The notes beneath the pieces are model-generated. The model ran no database searches and was not told where the DNA came from. It saw only the letters and a program-made list of their open reading frames with translations. The translations under genes were made by a program, and so were the position numbers. Positions 1 through 6,613 of a DNA stretch of 17,368 bases are shown here, piece by piece. Numbering within the stretch: position 1 is the stretch's first letter; each line of letters starts with the position of its first letter. Origin of the DNA: UBA11612 sp963976395 (lineage in GTDB: Bacteria > Pseudomonadota > Alphaproteobacteria > Rhodospirillales > Rhodospirillaceae); NCBI GenBank assembly GCA_963976395.1, contig CAXBLG010000077.1, positions 1 through 17,368 of the forward strand. Reading direction: 5' to 3'.

Positions 1-795
1 GCAGTCATCCACGACAATACCATTGTCGATTTCAAGTCCTGCATCAGCTGCAAGTTCCACATTCGGCAAAATGCCTATGCCGACAATCACAAGGTCGGCC
101 TCGAATTTCTCAGCGCCGCACACCACCCGTTCGATTCTGCCCTCACCCTCAAACGCGGTAACGCTGGTGGAGGTGCGGATGTTCACGCCTTCGGCCCGGT
201 GTACACCTGCATAAAACTCGGACATTTCCGGTGCGACAACGCGGTTCAATACCAAAGGCATCATTTCAAGTACGGTGACGCTGCATCCGCGTTTGATCGC
301 GACCGCAGAGACTTCCAGGCCAATATACCCGCCGCCGACTATGACGAGCTTGAGTCCTGCCGCAAGCTTGCTGCGAAAAGCCTCAACGTCATTGATGGTG
401 CGTAAATAGTGGATGCCCGGCAAATCTGCCCCGGGACAACTCATCTTTTGAACCCGGCCACCGGTGGTAAGAACCAGTTTGGTGTACGAGATCTCTGCTT
501 CACCGGCCAAATGAACACGCTTTGTATTGCGGTCGATGCGGCTCACATTTGTATTCGTGCGGATGGCGATATTCTTGTCGGTGTAGAAGTCCGGCGCGCG
601 CATGAAAAGCTGATCGGCGCCGACTTCCCCGGCCAAGAATTTTTTGGACAAGGGCGGCCGCTCGTAAGGTATTTGCGGCTCTGAGCCCAGCAGGGTCACA
701 GACCCTTCGAACCCCGCTTGGCGCAGGGAAATTGCGGTTTGTGCCCCGGCCTGTCCTGCGCCGACAATGACAATGCTATCGGGGCTATCGGTCAT
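1..795 (-). CDS. FAD/NAD(P)-dependent ferredoxin (rubredoxin) reductase, partial
   Basis: N-terminal 265 residues; the gene continues past the left edge. The ATG at 795 is followed by a first dinucleotide-binding motif G-A-G-Q-A-G (residues 12-17, FAD) and a second, G-G-G-Y-I-G (154-159, NAD(P)H). Between them is Y-E-R-P-P-L-S-K (44-51), characteristic of the ferredoxin/rubredoxin reductase branch of the FAD pyridine-nucleotide oxidoreductases. Known members pass electrons from NAD(P)H through FAD to a [2Fe-2S] ferredoxin or rubredoxin serving a P450, Rieske oxygenase or similar enzyme. No such partner is in the window, so the substrate chain is unknown. Family members are usually about 400 residues, so roughly a third is missing. 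No clear Shine-Dalgarno sequence precedes the ATG. The gene lies 63 bases downstream of the receiver gene on the same strand, so co-transcription is possible but not shown. The family call is firm; the physiological role is open. Confidence 0.9.
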   Translation of the reverse strand, partial: MTDSPDSIVIVGAGQAGAQTAISLRQAGFEGSVTLLGSEPQIPYERPPLSKKFLAGEVGADQLFMRAPDFYTDKNIAIRTNTNVSRIDRNTKRVHLAGEAEISYTKLVLTTGGRVQKMSCPGADLPGIHYLRTINDVEAFRSKLAAGLKLVIVGGGYIGLEVSAVAIKRGCSVTVLEMMPLVLNRVVAPEMSEFYAGVHRAEGVNIRTSTSVTAFEGEGRIERVVCGAEKFEADLVIVGIGILPNVELAADAGLEIDNGIVVDDC

Positions 796-815
796 CTCTG
801 ATATCTTTACTGAAT

Positions 816-836
816 GCGAACAAGGAAGAGGTTCGC
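816..836. repeat. Short inverted repeat between receiver gene and reductase gene
   Basis: GCGAAC (816-821) and GTTCGC (831-836) form a 6-bp stem with a 9-base loop. It lies between the stop of the receiver gene and the start of the reductase gene. No T-run follows on the minus strand, so it is not a convincing intrinsic terminator. It may be a weak pause or operator, or chance. Confidence 0.25.
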
Positions 837-858
837 GCAGATGTTCAAGCGTTTGCTT

Positions 859-1452
859 CTAATCTTCGTTAATTTCAGAACCAGCCACCAATTTGTCGAT
901 CTGCGCCTGAGTGAGGGCCGCTTTCGAATCTTCCGGCTCGGTGGTTGGGCGAGGTCCGCCTTTGCCTCGTTGGTCCTCGCCTTCCGACATAACCTCGGTA
1001 CGGCGCCGCCGATCGGGCCCAAAGTAAATGCCTACATCCACAAACGGTCGTGGTCGCTCGATCACCTCTTTGATTCGAAGGATGAGACTTTTCGCATTAA
1101 AGGGCTTGGCGACGTACTCAGTCACACCGGCATTGCGGGCCAGGACAACTTTCTCTCGCCGGGTTTCCGAAGTGATCATGATGATCGGTGTGAACCGTAT
1201 GTTGGATTTATCAGCCCGCACGGCTTTGAGCATTTCTACGCCGCTCATGGGCTCCAGCAGCCATTCTGATATCACGATATCGGGCGCCCAGCTTTTCATG
1301 ACGGACAACGCTTCGCGGCCGTCTTTAGCCTCGTCGATGCGCTTACAGCCGAGCGTCTCAAGGATTCCCTTGATCACCCGGCGCATATAGCCGCGATCGT
1401 CGACCACCAGAAAACTGATGGGTTTTAAATAATCCGATGTGGCCGTAACCAT
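859..1452 (-). CDS. CheY-like receiver protein with Glu at the phospho-acceptor site and an Arg-rich/FliM-like tail
   Basis: Single-domain response regulator of 197 residues. The receiver fold covers about residues 12-132: acidic pair D18-D19, switch Thr94 (M-I-T-S-E), and Lys116 (V-A-K-P-F). The phospho-acceptor position, 44 residues after D19 as in CheY, is Glu63 (I-S-E-W; codon GAA, complement of 1264-1266) rather than Asp. The protein probably cannot be phosphorylated normally and may mimic the active state. After the receiver come G-P-D-R-R-R-R (145-151), a Gly/Pro/charged linker, and a C-terminal A-L-T-Q-A-Q-I-D-K-L-V-A-G (179-191) resembling the FliM N-terminal peptide that binds CheY. 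No output domain is present, so it probably works by protein contact. Start: the frame opens upstream at a TTG (1530), but the intervening 26 residues look non-coding-like, and the ATG at 1452 places the first strand normally. No kinase gene is nearby. The receiver call is firm; a motility link is inference. Confidence 0.88.
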   Translation of the reverse strand: MVTATSDYLKPISFLVVDDRGYMRRVIKGILETLGCKRIDEAKDGREALSVMKSWAPDIVISEWLLEPMSGVEMLKAVRADKSNIRFTPIIMITSETRREKVVLARNAGVTEYVAKPFNAKSLILRIKEVIERPRPFVDVGIYFGPDRRRRTEVMSEGEDQRGKGGPRPTTEPEDSKAALTQAQIDKLVAGSEINED

Positions 1453-1591
1453 GCCGTTGCGCCCATAATCCCCTACGAATGAGCGCGTTGATCGCGCCGC
1501 ACTCCATCTTGAAGTCCCGAAAAGACCCAAGCTTGTATATTAAAGTATTATCTATCTTCAGAAATTTAAACCCATCGTAAGAAAATCCCGA
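1453..1591. promoter_or_regulatory. Divergent intergenic region, AT-rich
   Basis: This 139-base gap separates the receiver gene (-) from the HD hydrolase gene (+). About 1531-1575 is markedly AT-rich compared with its surroundings, with runs such as TATATTAAAGTATTATC, as expected of a region carrying divergent promoters. I could not fix a -35/-10 pair with correct spacing on either strand, so only the region is annotated. Confidence 0.35.
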
Positions 1592-2233
1592 GTGAAATCA
1601 TCATCTTCTTCCACAGCCCAGCGCCTCGCAGATCACGCCCCCCGTACGTGGCAACGGATGCTGTCGGGGCGTAGGCTGAACCTAATCGACCCTTCTCCCC
1701 TTGATATTGAGATCGAGGACATCGCCCTGGGTCTTGCCCGCAACACCCGCTGGAACGGCCAAACCAGCGGACCTCATGGCTGGAGCGTGGCCCAACACTC
1801 GGATTTTGTGGTCGAAATCGTCCGCCGTCTGAAGCCCCGCGCGCCCGCTCAGTTGCTGATGGCGGCCAAGCTACACGATGCCTCAGAATATGTGACTCAC
1901 GATCTTATCACTCCGTTGAAAAGCGTGGTGGGGGATGTCTTTAAGGAGGTCGAAACGCGCCTAACCCGCGCAATATACCTCCGTTTCGGGTTGATGCCCG
2001 AACTGCCAGCTTCTGATTATGCACTTATAAAAAGGGCCGATCTTATCGCTGCGGCAACCGAGGCGGTACAATTGGCCGGATTTACGACGGCCGAATGTCG
2101 CTCGGTTCTCAATTTCAAGGAAAAGCCGCTTAAGGATGTTAAGCTGGTACCCTTGCCCGTCGCGGACGCCGAGCAAAAATTTCTGGAAGGATTCCGCGCC
2201 CTCGAAAAAGCCATAGCTCTTCAGAGCCGCTGA
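1592..2233 (+). CDS. HD-domain hydrolase, YfbR-like (putative 5'-nucleotidase/phosphohydrolase)
   Basis: 213 residues with a GTG start. The HD-fold metal ligands are visible: His69 (V-A-Q-H-S), His95-Asp96 (K-L-H-D), followed by E99, and a late Asp151 (K-R-A-D-L). This spacing is that of YfbR-type HD phosphohydrolases, of which E. coli YfbR removes phosphate from 5'-deoxynucleotides. The N-terminal extension W-Q-R-M-L-S-G-R-R (20-28) followed by D-P-S-P is a familiar feature of alphaproteobacterial homologs. It supports the GTG start over the in-frame ATG at 1658, which would remove it. Upstream Shine-Dalgarno similarity is weak. The protein is soluble, with no signal peptide. It starts a same-strand run with the DUF423 gene 27 bases downstream and the DUF1761 gene after that, though nothing suggests a shared function. 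The substrate is not determinable from sequence alone. Confidence 0.85.
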   Translation: MKSSSSSTAQRLADHAPRTWQRMLSGRRLNLIDPSPLDIEIEDIALGLARNTRWNGQTSGPHGWSVAQHSDFVVEIVRRLKPRAPAQLLMAAKLHDASEYVTHDLITPLKSVVGDVFKEVETRLTRAIYLRFGLMPELPASDYALIKRADLIAAATEAVQLAGFTTAECRSVLNFKEKPLKDVKLVPLPVADAEQKFLEGFRALEKAIALQSR

Positions 2234-2260
2234 TGTTTAACCCAATCAAGAGATCACAGC

Positions 2261-2677
2261 ATGAAGCTTAGTCGGTTTGCGTTAGCATTATTTGCGTTTG
2301 GCGCGTTTGCAGCGCTTATCTCTATTGCGGCGGCGGCCTTCGCCGCTCACGGTGTTGCTAATGTCGCACCGAGGGGGGAGCAAGCCGCTGCGTGGTTTGC
2401 GCAGGCCGCGGGATTTCAAATGGATCATGCCTTGGGGTTGATTCTGATCACTCTGGCTGCCGAGTTTGCTGAAAAGGGCATCTCGACGACGTTGATGCGC
2501 ACCGGCGCGCTACTTCTTGTCGGTGCAATCGTGCTGTTTCCCGGCTCTTTGTATTGGGCGTCTTTTGGCGGCTCAAGCGCCCTTGCTCCGATAGGTGGGT
2601 TTGCGGCCATGGGCGGCTGGGTGGTGTTCGGTGTCGGTGCGCTTAGCGCACTGCTGCGCAAACGCACATACCTCTAG
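2261..2677 (+). CDS. DUF423 family membrane protein (YgdD-like)
   Basis: 138 residues, strongly hydrophobic, with about four predicted membrane segments (roughly 5-28, 50-70, 78-100, 108-132). The hallmark DUF423 stretches are present: A-A-H-G early, F-Q-M-D-H-A-L in the second helix region, L-F-P-G-S-L-Y-W, and A-P-I-G-G-F. Family members are small inner-membrane proteins of unknown function, typically 120-130 residues, so this one is full length. AAGAGA lies about 10 bases before the ATG. The gene starts 27 bases after the HD hydrolase and ends 12 bases before the DUF1761 gene, so the three are probably one transcript. The family call is confident; no biochemical role is known. Confidence 0.88.
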   Translation: MKLSRFALALFAFGAFAALISIAAAAFAAHGVANVAPRGEQAAAWFAQAAGFQMDHALGLILITLAAEFAEKGISTTLMRTGALLLVGAIVLFPGSLYWASFGGSSALAPIGGFAAMGGWVVFGVGALSALLRKRTYL

Positions 2678-2689
2678 GGAGAGACTTAA

Positions 2690-3094
2690 ATGATCGGCGG
2701 CTTAAATATTCTTAGCATTATTCTCGCGGCCTTGGCGGCCATGATCATCGGCGGATTGTGGTATTCGCCGAAGCTTTTTGGAACCGCTTGGCTAAAAGAA
2801 CTCGGCAAAACCTCGCCCGAGCAGCTTGGCAACCCGAAGAAAGCGATGATCAATGCGATCATCATGAATCTTGTGTCAGCGTTTGCCCTCGCCCTGGTGT
2901 TCAAATGGCAAGGGGCGGAAACCTCGACTGACGCTCTCATGACGTCGCTTGTGGTCGCGGTCGGGCTGGTTTTGTCCAATCAGCTGATGCGTGATCGTTT
3001 CCACGGCGCTTCGTCGCATTTATCGCTGATCAATGGTGCGAATACGGTGGTGGTCTATCTGGCCATGGGGGTGGTGTTGTTCTACGCAGGATAA
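2690..3094 (+). CDS. DUF1761 domain membrane protein
   Basis: 134 residues with four hydrophobic segments (about 3-23, 53-72, 82-100, 112-132). The N-terminal G-G-L-W-Y-S-P-K-L-F-G-T-A-W (21-34), at the end of the first helix, is the signature of DUF1761, a family of small integral membrane proteins without known function. The length matches the family. A good ribosome-binding sequence (GGGAGAG) precedes the ATG. It is the last gene of the HD/DUF423/DUF1761 run, and its stop lies 13 bases from the stop of the convergent hydratase gene. No terminator hairpin with a T-run is evident in that gap, so read-through between the convergent units is possible. Confidence 0.85.
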   Translation: MIGGLNILSIILAALAAMIIGGLWYSPKLFGTAWLKELGKTSPEQLGNPKKAMINAIIMNLVSAFALALVFKWQGAETSTDALMTSLVVAVGLVLSNQLMRDRFHGASSHLSLINGANTVVVYLAMGVVLFYAG

Positions 3095-3107
3095 CAGGGG
3101 CCGATAC

Positions 3108-3899
3108 TCAGCCTTTGCCCCATACCGCTGTGCGTTTGCTTAAGAACGCGTCGATGCCTTCGGCGGCATCGGGCTCCATCATGTTTTTGGCCATGACCGC
3201 TCCCGCATAAGTATAAGAGTCGGCAAGGCCAAGCTCGATTTGCTCGTAAAAGGCCCGTTTGCCGATGGCTAAAATCTTTGGTGACTTGCTGGCGATGACC
3301 TGCGCGAGGCCGTAAACCGTTTCGTCCAGCTTATCATCCTCAACCGACATATTGATGAGCCCGGCCAGTTCCGCGTTTGCCGCCGAAAGCGGCAATCCGG
3401 TCAGAAGCATTTCCATGGCTTTCTTGCGCCCGACGGCACGCGACAACGCAACCATGGGCGTTGAACAAAACAAGCCGATATTGACCCCCGGCGTTGCAAA
3501 CGTCGCGGACTTGGCGGCGACAGCCATGTCGGCGGTTGCGACCAATTGACATCCCGCCGCCGTGGCAATGCCGTGAACCCGCGCAATAATGGGCTGAGGC
3601 AGCCGCGTCATCGCCAGCATCATTTCACTGCAGGCCGTGAACAAGTCCCTCGTCCACTTGGGGTCGGTATTTGCGCGCAGTTCCTTTAAATCATGGCCTG
3701 CGCAAAATGCCGGTCCATCCCCCGCCAGTACCACTACTTTTATTGACTTATCGGCTCCGATAGAGGCGAGCGCTGCAAGCATCTCGTCGATGCCTGCGCG
3801 CGTAAGGGCATTGCGAGCTTTTGCGCGATTGAGCGTCAGCGTTGCGATGCCGTGTGCATCGCGGCGGTTTACGAATGTTTGAGCGGTTGCTTCCATCAT
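3108..3899 (-). CDS. Enoyl-CoA hydratase/isomerase family protein, ECHDC3-like, catalytic Glu residues absent
   Basis: 263 residues with the crotonase fold. The oxyanion-hole and CoA-binding segment F-C-A-G-H-D-L-K-E (65-73) and H-G-I-A-T-A-A-G-C-Q-L (109-119) are clear. The latter, together with N-I-G-L-F-C-S-T-P (140-148), matches the ECHDC3-type subgroup. In rat mitochondrial hydratase two glutamates (144 and 164) carry the chemistry. Here the first position is Gln118 and the second falls on Gly138, so ordinary hydration of 2-enoyl-CoA is doubtful. It still probably binds an acyl-CoA through the retained loop. The start ATG at 3899 overlaps the TGA of the upstream MFS gene (ATGA), so the two are translationally coupled. 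A second ATG follows immediately, so either may initiate. It is cytoplasmic and unrelated in operon to the second hydratase-like gene at 6614. Confidence 0.88.
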   Translation of the reverse strand: MMEATAQTFVNRRDAHGIATLTLNRAKARNALTRAGIDEMLAALASIGADKSIKVVVLAGDGPAFCAGHDLKELRANTDPKWTRDLFTACSEMMLAMTRLPQPIIARVHGIATAAGCQLVATADMAVAAKSATFATPGVNIGLFCSTPMVALSRAVGRKKAMEMLLTGLPLSAANAELAGLINMSVEDDKLDETVYGLAQVIASKSPKILAIGKRAFYEQIELGLADSYTYAGAVMAKNMMEPDAAEGIDAFLSKRTAVWGKG

Positions 3900-5155
3900 T
3901 TAGCCTTTGCTCCTACGTTGGAGGCCATAGTCCGACGTTGCCGCATTATAAAGAGCAGGGCTACCGATGCGGTCACAAATCCGGCGGCAAAAATCGGTCC
4001 TGTGAAACCAAGGGCCTGCGACGCCGCGCCCAATCCTAATGCGCCCATTGCCGGTCCGAAACGGGTAATGGCGTACCAAACGCTGAGGGTGCGCCCGCGC
4101 ATGCGATCATCTGCGGCGGTTTGCGTCACGGTTTGCGATCCTACCCCCACCATGACGCCGAAAACGGCGCTGAGGGTAAGCAAGGGTACGGCCAGCCAGA
4201 AGATTTTCGTAATCGCAAAGGCCGCTATGAACGCGCCGTTAATCACCATCGCGCCGATAAACACGCCCTCGATGTTTTTGTTGCCGTGCTGAGCCAGAAA
4301 CAATCCGCCGATGATGGCGCCCACGCCTTGGGCCGACGTTAGAATGGCGAGACCCGCCGCCGCTCGCCCGAATTCCTGATCGGCGATTCCGGCCAAAAGA
4401 TCGCTGAGCGGCCAGATCAGGGTGCTGGACAGCGCCACCATGGGCATGACCCACCGCAAGGTCGGGTGACTGAACGTATAGCGGACGCCTTCGGACATTT
4501 CCGTCCATACGCCACCAAGGATAGATCTATGCGTGCGTTGTGCCGGCTGGTGAGGGGGAATTGAAAGGCTGAGTAGGGCGGCAATAACACCGATATACGT
4601 CAGTGCGTTTAGGGCAAACGCGAAACCGACGCCGATGGTTGTAATCAGAACGCCGGCCAATGCCGGTCCAATAATGCGCGCAAGGTTGAATGTCAGGGAT
4701 GTGATGGCAATGCCGCTGCCTAAATCTTCTCTGGGCAAAAGGTTCGGCACGAGAACAAGACGGGCTGTCTGCATAAGGGGCTGAACGAACCCTGAAAACA
4801 GCTGCAACCCAAATATAAGCAGCGGCGTGATGTGCCCGGTCAGGGATAACGCCGCCAGGGTGATGGCTTGTCCTGTCGCCAGTATTTGCCCGATCACGGC
4901 AATGCGCCGGCGGTCAAACCGGTCGGCCAGCACGCCAGCAATAGGCGCAATAATGATTGCCGGCAGAAATTCAGCCATGCCCACTGCGCCCAGCCAAGCC
5001 GCTGAGTGAGTGAGGTCCCATGTCAGCCAGCCGACGGCGACACGCTGAACCCAGAGGCCGATCACCGAAACGGAATTTCCCGCTGTGAACTTTGCGAAGT
5101 TACGGTTGCGAAAAAGGCGTCGGGGGGCCGAGAAGTCGAGCCGGAATTGAAACAT
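3896..5155 (-). CDS. MFS transporter, EntS/DHA3-type exporter
   Basis: 419 residues from the ATG at 5155, with about twelve hydrophobic segments. The loop 2-3 signature G-V-L-A-D-R-F-D-R-R-R is present, and the opening R-L-F-R-N-R-N-F-A-K-F-T-A-G-N and G-V-G-S-Q-T-V-T-Q in the C-terminal half fit the EntS-like (DHA3) branch of the major facilitator superfamily. Members export siderophores, drugs or other small molecules by proton antiport in the inner membrane. The substrate cannot be told here. The frame extends to a GTG at 5218, adding 21 residues with a Cys- and charge-containing stretch unlike the family. The ATG is preferred, but no strong Shine-Dalgarno sequence supports either. Its TGA overlaps the ATG of the hydratase-like gene, so both are made from one message. 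Transcription diverges from the transporter at 5260. Confidence 0.88.
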   Translation of the reverse strand: MFQFRLDFSAPRRLFRNRNFAKFTAGNSVSVIGLWVQRVAVGWLTWDLTHSAAWLGAVGMAEFLPAIIIAPIAGVLADRFDRRRIAVIGQILATGQAITLAALSLTGHITPLLIFGLQLFSGFVQPLMQTARLVLVPNLLPREDLGSGIAITSLTFNLARIIGPALAGVLITTIGVGFAFALNALTYIGVIAALLSLSIPPHQPAQRTHRSILGGVWTEMSEGVRYTFSHPTLRWVMPMVALSSTLIWPLSDLLAGIADQEFGRAAAGLAILTSAQGVGAIIGGLFLAQHGNKNIEGVFIGAMVINGAFIAAFAITKIFWLAVPLLTLSAVFGVMVGVGSQTVTQTAADDRMRGRTLSVWYAITRFGPAMGALGLGAASQALGFTGPIFAAGFVTASVALLFIMRQRRTMASNVGAKAK

Positions 5156-5259
5156 GAGTGTTACACAATACAGGAAATGTTTTACGAAACGAGGGCTCTC
5201 TTCCGCGCAAAAACCCACTATAGTCCGCAGGCCGTACAGTCGGGGAGGGCTGATTGACC
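5156..5259. promoter_or_regulatory. Divergent promoter region between two transporter genes
   Basis: About 100 bases separate two divergently transcribed membrane transporters and must contain both promoters unless these lie inside the genes. On the plus strand GGGGAGG (5242-5248) is a strong ribosome-binding site. It sits 11 bases before the ATG at 5260 and 5 bases before a TTG at 5254, which fixes the translation start within two codons. No -10/-35 pair could be assigned with confidence. Confidence 0.35.
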
Positions 5260-6606
5260 ATGAATGACGCTGCCAAATCTAATTCACCGTTCGCGCGCGT
5301 GGTCCAAGCGATCGCAATGATTCAGCCGCATGAGATGCGCGCTGTTGTTTTATCGTTTTTCTACTTTTTCTTTCTGCTTGGCAGCTATTACATTCTAAGG
5401 CCCATGCGCGATGCCATGGGCACGGTGTACGGCACCGACAATCTCGAAGAACTGTTTACTTACGTCTTTTTCGCCACTTTTATTGCCGCACCCATTTACG
5501 CCTGGGTCGCGTCAAAGGTGCGCCTCTCGCGGTTTCTGCCGTGGATCTACGGCTTTTTTGTTCTCAACATCTTCGCCTTCTATTTTATGTTTACGTCCGG
5601 CCTTGAAACGCGCTTTGTCGCCGCCGCGTTTTACATATGGGTGAGCGTGTTCAACATGTTCATCATCTCCGTGTTCTGGAGTTTTATGGCCGACATCTAC
5701 TCCCGCAAACAAGCAAAGCGCCTGTACGGGGTTATTGCGGCGGGGGGAAGTTTCGGCGCTGCCGCAGGTCCGGCTGTAACGGCGGCCCTGGTCACGACCC
5801 TCGGCAATGAGACGCTTTTGCTGATTTCCGCCGTAGGATTTCTCATTGTTGTTGGGATCGTCATTGCGCTCGAAAAGGAAAAGGACAAGTTCCTGGCTTC
5901 CAGCGAAGACGTGCAGCGTACGACCCTGGACCACAAACTCAACAAGTCGGTTAATCCATTCGCCGGATTTTCTCAGGTTTTAAAGTCGCCGTACTTGATG
6001 ATGTTCGCCGCGTTTATCCTGTTGCTCACCTGGGTCTCGACGATTCTCTATTTCCAGCAAGCGGCTATGATCGAGGCGGCGTCGGACAGCGCCAATGTTC
6101 GTACGCGCATCTTCGCATCGGTCGATCTGGTGGTGAACGTCCTTGCCATTCTTATTCAGTTCTTCGGCACCAGTCGGCTTGTGAATAAATTTGGCGTTAC
6201 CTCTGCTCTGGTTTTGGTTCCCGGAATCATGTTGTTGGCATTCATGGCGATGGCTGTTTCGCCGGTCTTGATGGTCGTCCTAGGCGTGCAAGTTGTGCGC
6301 CGTGTCGGCGAGTACGCAATCGCGAAGCCGGGCCGCGAGATGCTGTTCACGATTGTTGATCAGGAAAGCAAATATAAAGCCAAGAATGTTCTTGATACGG
6401 TTGTTTATCGGTTTGGCGATGTCAGTCAGGCATGGGTGCAGGCCGGTCTTGGCGCGATAGGCCTTGGAGTCTCGGGCATAGCTGTCTTTGGTGCGCTGAT
6501 TGCCGCGGTATGGGGCTACGTAGGCCTAAAACTTGGTCGCCGCTACGAGAGCGCGGTGGAAGCGGACCGGGTTTCCGGCGCTGCTCAGCCCGCACCGGCG
6601 CAATAA
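5260..6606 (+). CDS. Npt-type NTP/NDP exchange transporter-like membrane protein (AAA/TLC family or MFS relative)
   Basis: 448 residues, about twelve hydrophobic segments. The N-terminal half contains Y-Y-I-L-R-P-M-R-D-A-M-G in the first-helix region and S-V-F-W-S-F-M-A-D-I-Y-S with K-Q-A-K-R-L-Y-G-V-I-A-A-G-G further on. This pattern fits proteins annotated as NTP/NDP exchange transporters, relatives of the ATP:ADP antiporters of Rickettsia and chlamydiae. Homologs also occur in free-living proteobacteria, where the substrate is unproven, and many are filed simply as MFS. Late in the protein, G-E-Y-A-I-A-K-P-G-R-E-M-L-F-T-I is a conserved-looking polar loop. The C-terminus ends in a short Ala/Pro tail. 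The ATG at 5260 is chosen over the TTG two codons upstream. The hydratase-like gene starts 7 bases after the stop, so they are probably co-transcribed. The membrane-carrier call is firm; nucleotide exchange is an inference from family resemblance. Confidence 0.75.
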   Translation: MNDAAKSNSPFARVVQAIAMIQPHEMRAVVLSFFYFFFLLGSYYILRPMRDAMGTVYGTDNLEELFTYVFFATFIAAPIYAWVASKVRLSRFLPWIYGFFVLNIFAFYFMFTSGLETRFVAAAFYIWVSVFNMFIISVFWSFMADIYSRKQAKRLYGVIAAGGSFGAAAGPAVTAALVTTLGNETLLLISAVGFLIVVGIVIALEKEKDKFLASSEDVQRTTLDHKLNKSVNPFAGFSQVLKSPYLMMFAAFILLLTWVSTILYFQQAAMIEAASDSANVRTRIFASVDLVVNVLAILIQFFGTSRLVNKFGVTSALVLVPGIMLLAFMAMAVSPVLMVVLGVQVVRRVGEYAIAKPGREMLFTIVDQESKYKAKNVLDTVVYRFGDVSQAWVQAGLGAIGLGVSGIAVFGALIAAVWGYVGLKLGRRYESAVEADRVSGAAQPAPAQ

Positions 6607-6613
6607 TCGACGC

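Noticed and set aside
814..1269. Open frame of 151 codons on the plus strand opposite the receiver gene
   Set aside because: It lies fully antisense to a well-supported receiver domain, has no recognisable motif, and is a frame shadow of GC-rich codons.
1453..1530. N-terminal extension of the receiver protein from a TTG codon at 1530
   Set aside because: The 26 extra residues fit no receiver N-terminus, the start codon is rare, and the ATG at 1452 gives a normal domain boundary.
3852..4292. Open frame of 146 codons on the plus strand opposite the MFS gene
   Set aside because: Antisense to conserved membrane segments of the transporter; Pro/Ala/Thr-rich shadow.
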